From Halorubrum vacuolatum (GTDB lineage Archaea > Halobacteriota > Halobacteria > Halobacteriales > Haloferacaceae), in assembly GCF_900188065.1 (NCBI RefSeq), contig NZ_FZNQ01000004.1:124001-188000 (forward strand): a DNA stretch of 64,000 nt. Reading direction: 5' to 3'. Both the position numbers and the translations under genes were made by a program. Shown here piece after piece: positions 61,176 through 64,000 of this stretch (within the stretch, counting starts at the first letter, position 1; each line of letters begins with the position of its first letter). The notes below the pieces were generated by a model. The model made no database searches. It saw only the letters and a list, made by a program, of their open reading frames with translations, and was not told the DNA's origin.

Positions 61176-61330
61176 TGACATCCTCCCGCGCCTGAAGACG
61201 CGGGAATCCCGAGCGTTGGGATATTACGGTTCGCAACCCACCTGTTCGCTCGGTGCGAAACGCCCCGAGGTTTGATTGAACAGATAGGCTACTGGCCGTG
61301 CCAAACGGCCGTTACTCATATCCCCCGTTG
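61176..61330 (-). ncRNA. Predicted omegaRNA of the TnpB element
   Basis: In IS200/IS605 elements the TnpB guide RNA overlaps the 3' end of tnpB and runs through the right end into flanking DNA. Here that covers the last part of tnpB, the CCCAACGCTCGGGATTCCCG region and the terminal hairpin. The guide would be the host sequence below about 61176. The limits are inferred, not seen. Confidence 0.35.
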
Positions 61331-62492
61331 GAGGACTCTGAGTTATCTTTCTGCGAATGTTCACCGCACCGTTCACATCTGCGTTCATCGTCGCTCCGCA
61401 CGACGCGCAGACGTACAATCCACGCTCCACACGATTCGCCTCACGCTTCCGTCCACAGCACGAACACGTCTTTGACGTGTCCCGCTCGCTTGTTCGATCA
61501 ACGAGGATACCGTGTTCTTCGGCCTTGTATTCGAGCAACCGAGTGAAGCGGTCGAACTCCCATCCGTGGAGTTTCTTGTTTCCACGTCTCCCCCAGTTCC
61601 GCGAATCGCCGTTCTCGTCCTCACGAATCTCACTCAACTCACCGATGGCGATCCGACCGATCTCGTGGTCGATGCACTGATCTACGACGTGTTTGGCGAG
61701 GGCGTGGAGAAAATGGTCTTTTCGACGAGACAATTTCTGTCGGGCGCGGAGCGCACGACGTGATGGACCGTTCTCGCCCTCCGTGTCGTACTCATCACGG
61801 GTGAAGTAGTGCTTGTCTTGCTTCAGCACGTTCCCCGGATACAACTCGGTCTCTCCGTCATCGTAGGCTATGGCAAGGTAGTTCTTGATACCGAGATCGA
61901 TTCCAGCCGTGTTGTCACCGGGGGCGTCCTCAACGGGGATTTCGACCTTGCAGACGAGGTGGAGTTCCCAGCGGTCGCCGTTCCAGACGGCTCGCACTTG
62001 CTGGATGTTCTCCACAGTCACGTCCGGTCGTGTTTCATACTCTACAAGGATGAAATCCGAGCGGTGATTCTTCAGGTTGAACCCCTTGCTCAGACGGAGC
62101 TTATTGTGTTTGGAATCGTGCTTGATGCCGTTCTGCTTCCACGTCACGGTGGAACGCGGGTGGTTGTCACCTCGCTTTCGGTATCCCGGCGGATTCGCAT
62201 TCGAGTCGCCGTTCTTGCGCTTTCTGAACCATCCGGTGAACGACTCAGCAAGCTCTTCAAGAAATCGCTGACTTGACTGCGAATGGAGGTCACTATATCG
62301 TTCGTGGTCTTTTAATTCGCGCTTGAGGTCGGCTTCGGACGGGATCTCGCCAGTGTCATCCCATTCTTGGCGGATGTAGTAGCGGGCGACGTTCCACAGT
62401 TTCGAGGCTGAGTGCCCGCAGTCATCGAGGTCGCCACTCACCTGCTGATGATTGACGATTTTCGCTCGATAGGTGCGGGTGGTTTCCAGCAT
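61224..62492 (-). CDS. tnpB: TnpB, RNA-guided transposon endonuclease
   Basis: A 422-residue protein with a full TnpB layout. The wedge/REC-like N-terminus is residues 1-190. The RuvC acidic residues are D199 (GIDLGIKNYLAI), E285 (IAIGELSEI) and D372 (MNADVNGAVN). The zinc finger is C343-x2-C346 ... C362-x2-C365 (TCSCCGRK, YVCASCG). All catalytic and zinc residues are intact and no frameshift is seen, so the protein is probably an active nuclease guided by its omegaRNA, as shown for related TnpBs. It is a Cas12 ancestor-type protein. It is less GC-rich than the surrounding genes. Confidence 0.9.
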   Translation of the reverse strand: MLETTRTYRAKIVNHQQVSGDLDDCGHSASKLWNVARYYIRQEWDDTGEIPSEADLKRELKDHERYSDLHSQSSQRFLEELAESFTGWFRKRKNGDSNANPPGYRKRGDNHPRSTVTWKQNGIKHDSKHNKLRLSKGFNLKNHRSDFILVEYETRPDVTVENIQQVRAVWNGDRWELHLVCKVEIPVEDAPGDNTAGIDLGIKNYLAIAYDDGETELYPGNVLKQDKHYFTRDEYDTEGENGPSRRALRARQKLSRRKDHFLHALAKHVVDQCIDHEIGRIAIGELSEIREDENGDSRNWGRRGNKKLHGWEFDRFTRLLEYKAEEHGILVDRTSERDTSKTCSCCGRKREANRVERGLYVCASCGATMNADVNGAVNIRRKITQSPPTGDMSNGRLARPVAYLFNQTSGRFAPSEQVGCEP

Positions 62493-62614
62493 CGGACTGT
62501 GTCTTTAAACACTTATGAAGAATAGCATATTAAAAACAACGACCGAGACGGGGAATATCCGGACTTGCTATCAACGGTGGATGGAGTAGAATAGTGTCGG
62601 ATTCATCCTGCGTT

Positions 62615-62697
62615 AACGAGACCGAAGGTCTCGTTCGCACACCAGAAATCAAAGATTTCTGGGGACGCCTGAAGGCGCAGGTATTCTCCTTGTTTTC
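62615..62697. other. Chain of three hairpins ending in ATTCTCCTTG, IS-end-like
   Basis: Three hairpins in a row: AACGAGACC-GAA-GGTCTCGTT (62615-62635), CCAGAAATC-AAA-GATTTCTGG (62642-62662), both with perfect 9-bp stems and 3-nt loops, and CGCC-TGAA-GGCG (62666-62677). ATTCTCCTTGTTTTC follows at 62683-62697. The last part matches the orphan block at 47519-47556. It may be the remains of a second IS200/IS605-type end with its guide-RNA scaffold. The rest of 62493-62614 is AT-rich, with no gene. Confidence 0.5.
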
Positions 62698-62701
62698 GTA
62701 T

Positions 62702-62720
62702 AAATGCGCCGTCAGGGAAT
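62702..62720. repeat. Displaced tRNA-Gly 3'-end copy 1
   Basis: AAATGCGCCGTCAGGGAAT matches the tRNA-Gly 3' end and its next three bases (62902-62920) in 18 of 19 positions. It directly follows the hairpin chain. Confidence 0.6.
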
Positions 62721-62769
62721 CACGCGAACGAAGTGCGTGTGAGTACGGACGGGGAACGACTGAAAGGAG

Positions 62770-62791
62770 TGCGCCGTCCGGGAATTGAACC
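62770..62791. repeat. Displaced tRNA-Gly 3'-end copy 2
   Basis: A perfect 22-base copy of the last 22 bases of tRNA-Gly (62905-62926), beginning TGCGCCGTCCGGGAATTGAA. Duplicated tRNA 3' ends are the hallmark of att sites left by tyrosine-integrase elements. Between it and the tRNA are 113 bases containing GGAAGCCG/CGGCTTCC (about 62795-62853), a hairpin pair, and no gene. Confidence 0.75.
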
Positions 62792-62904
62792 GGAGGAAGC
62801 CGTTCCGGGCGTGCGGCCTCGCTTCGCTCACCCGTTCCGGGGCTGCGGCTTCCAGGGTTCAATTTCCATGGCGATTTCACTCCCCACGTTTGTTCGTCGT
62901 GAAA

Positions 62905-62975
62905 TGCGCCGTCCGGGAATTGAACCCGGGCTAGTGGCTTGGGAAGCCACTGTCCTACCACTGGACCAACGGCGC
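62905..62975 (-). tRNA. tRNA-Gly (anticodon CCC)
   Basis: The complement folds with a perfect acceptor GCGCCGT/ACGGCGC and discriminator A, an anticodon stem GTGGC/GCCAC closing the loop TTCCCAA (anticodon CCC), and a T arm with GGTTCAATTCC. It is 71 bases with no CCA encoded. Its 3' end points to lower coordinates, toward the displaced 3'-end copies and the TnpB element. Confidence 0.95.
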
Positions 62976-63087
62976 GCACACGACCGTATTGGACCGCTCC
63001 ACTTCAACGTAGCGCTTCCGGGGTCGGACCATACCTTACAGAGTTGGTGTATCACTTATGTTCATATGACCTCCATTTTCACCCTGT

Positions 63088-63498
63088 ATGCAACGAATCG
63101 CTGACGATCGACGTGAGATCTACGTCCACCCCGGAGCAACCGTCGACGACCTGCCGATCACCGACGAGGTACCGATCCCCCCGGTGGCGAAGGCGGATCC
63201 GTTCGTCCCGGACAACATGCAGGACCCGAAGATCTACACCGGCGACGTGATCGCCGGAGTATCGAACGGGGAGGTCGCCTTCGTCGAACTGATCGTGGAT
63301 AAGCTCGAGGACGGAGTGATCGTGGCCCCGCTCGACCGTGGGATGCCGACGTACATCCCGGACAACCTGTTCAGCGCGCGGATATTGCGTGCCGACCGGA
63401 TGCACATCTTCGAGGCCATCGGGACGGAGGTCGAACCGCCGGATGTCGAATTCGACATCACGAAGCTGGAAACGCCCACGGAGGAGCGCCCGCGATAA
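63088..63498 (+). CDS. Haloarchaeal protein of unknown function
   Basis: A 136-residue acidic, mainly beta protein: REIYVHPGATVDDLPITDEV, FVPDNMQDPKIYTGDVIAGV, VAFVELIVDKLEDGVIVAPL and DNLFSARILRADRMHIFEAI. No membrane segment and no known motif. It lies between tRNA-Gly and a partial ATPase gene, both pointing the same way, with a 92-base gap to the latter. It could be a separate housekeeping gene or a partner of the ATPase. Confidence 0.6.
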   Translation: MQRIADDRREIYVHPGATVDDLPITDEVPIPPVAKADPFVPDNMQDPKIYTGDVIAGVSNGEVAFVELIVDKLEDGVIVAPLDRGMPTYIPDNLFSARILRADRMHIFEAIGTEVEPPDVEFDITKLETPTEERPR

Positions 63499-63590
63499 CC
63501 CGCGAGGGACGGCGCTGATCCGTCCCCCGAGCGGCCGGCTGCCGCGTCCAGTCGCGCCGTCGACCCTTCGATTCATCAGATACGACACCA

Positions 63591-64000
63591 ATGGACCTCC
63601 AACACGTTCGCGTTCGAAACTACAAAAGCATCGACGACACCGGATGGGTCGAGATCGACGATCTGACCTGTCTGATCGGCAAGAACGAATCGGGCAAGAC
63701 CGTCTTCATGGAGGCGATCGAGCGGCTATCGCCCGCCTACGGATCGGCCACGTTCGATCCGGCTACCGAGTACCCGAAACATCGGTGGCCGACATATCGC
63801 CGGCGACACGAGTCCGATCCCGACCCGGTGGTGAGCGCGCGGTTCGCCATCGACGAGGAGGAACGCGACCGGCTGCAGGAACGACACGCACGGCCGGTGG
63901 ATGGGACCGTCACCGTGACCAGGGACTACGACGGTCGGCTGCGGTGGGACCTTGCGGTCGATGAGGCCGCCTACATCGACGACTTCCTCGCCGAACGGGA
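63591..64000 (+). CDS. RecF/OLD-type AAA ATPase (partial)
   Basis: Opens at ATG 63591 and leaves the window after 136 codons. The start MDLQHVRVRNYKSIDDTGWV, then LTCLIGKNESGKTVFMEAIE with a Walker A (GKNESGKT), is the SMC/RecF/OLD-like pattern of ABC-type ATPases that bind DNA ends or defend against phages. A charged segment DEEERDRLQERHARPVDGTV may begin a coiled coil. Whether a TOPRIM (OLD) or other domain follows cannot be seen, so its class stays open. Confidence 0.75.
   Translation, partial: MDLQHVRVRNYKSIDDTGWVEIDDLTCLIGKNESGKTVFMEAIERLSPAYGSATFDPATEYPKHRWPTYRRRHESDPDPVVSARFAIDEEERDRLQERHARPVDGTVTVTRDYDGRLRWDLAVDEAAYIDDFLAER

Larger units (their letters stand above)
61176..62520 (-). 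mobile_element. IS200/IS605-type (IS1341 group) element, TnpB only
   Basis: The unit holds an intact tnpB and, after its stop, a right-end hairpin CCCGCG/CGCGGG (61185-61204) followed on the tnpB strand by AGGATGTCAATAC, a right end often seen in haloarchaeal TnpB elements. The left end, upstream of 62492, is not defined; 62500-62520 is AT-rich and the likely area. There is no tnpA, so movement would need a TnpA in trans. IS200/IS605 elements make no target duplication, so bounds are approximate. Confidence 0.6.

Overview
The window is chromosomal DNA of a halophilic archaeon (class Halobacteria). The evidence is the high G+C content, the very acidic predicted proteins, archaeal information-processing genes (aIF1A, aIF2 gamma, Rpb7-like RpoE, Spt4, S24e, a Kae1-Bud32 fusion, the PAN ATPase, class I LysRS), haloarchaeal regulator families (Tfx, HalX, bacterio-opsin-activator type HTH) and short-leader TATA promoters. 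The genus cannot be fixed from the sequence alone.

Layout. (1) 1-5910 is an AT-richer integrated plasmid- or provirus-like element next to tRNA-Arg(TCT). It has a tyrosine integrase cut by the window edge, a small wHTH regulator with two matching palindromes over its promoter, a TraB-like membrane protein, an HNH nuclease, a small HTH protein, an HUH rolling-circle Rep and a GC-rich hairpin array upstream of rep. A 560-bp miniature element with IS6-like ends and a perfect 8-bp target duplication sits just downstream of rep. (2) 6.1-11.8 kb holds conserved haloarchaeal genes: UPF0200 kinase, RNA-binding protein, SWIM and TRAM proteins, Tfx regulator, ATP-grasp ligase, DUF1684, HTH regulators. 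(3) 11.8-12.4 kb is non-coding, with six 24-bp tandem repeats and two look-alike hairpins. (4) 12.4-26.3 kb carries an AIR-synthase-like protein, aldo/keto reductase, Fe-S photolyase, aIF1A, MoaE, UMP kinase, LysRS, a histidine kinase, Kae1-Bud32 and S24e. (5) 26.4-30.1 kb holds a membrane protein, a small protein and an APC-UspA transporter, lying between S24e and its usual archaeal partners. (6) 30.1-33.2 kb is that partner operon: aIF2 gamma, PIN nuclease, RpoE, Spt4, GTP-dependent dephospho-CoA kinase. (7) 33.4-38.8 kb is a respiratory molybdoenzyme operon (regulator, catalytic, Fe-S, NrfD and TorD-type genes). (8) 39-61 kb includes a GT2-DUF1508 fusion, an Hsp20, GAPDH, PGK, PGI, PAN, a Tat-exported propeller protein, NurA and several membrane proteins. 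(9) 61.2-63 kb is a second mobile-DNA spot: a TnpB-only IS200/IS605 unit, a chain of hairpins, and tRNA-Gly(CCC) preceded by two displaced copies of its 3' end. The window closes inside a RecF/OLD-type ATPase gene.

The core genes serve translation, transcription, tRNA t6A modification, central carbon metabolism, molybdenum cofactor synthesis and anaerobic respiration. The unusual material lies in the two tRNA-linked regions, the intergenic repeats and a few unusual domain combinations. No single gene set stands out as a certain new system. The best leads are the regulated integrated element with its TraB-like protein and MITE, the stacked tRNA-Gly scars with IS-like hairpins, and the GT2-DUF1508 membrane protein.
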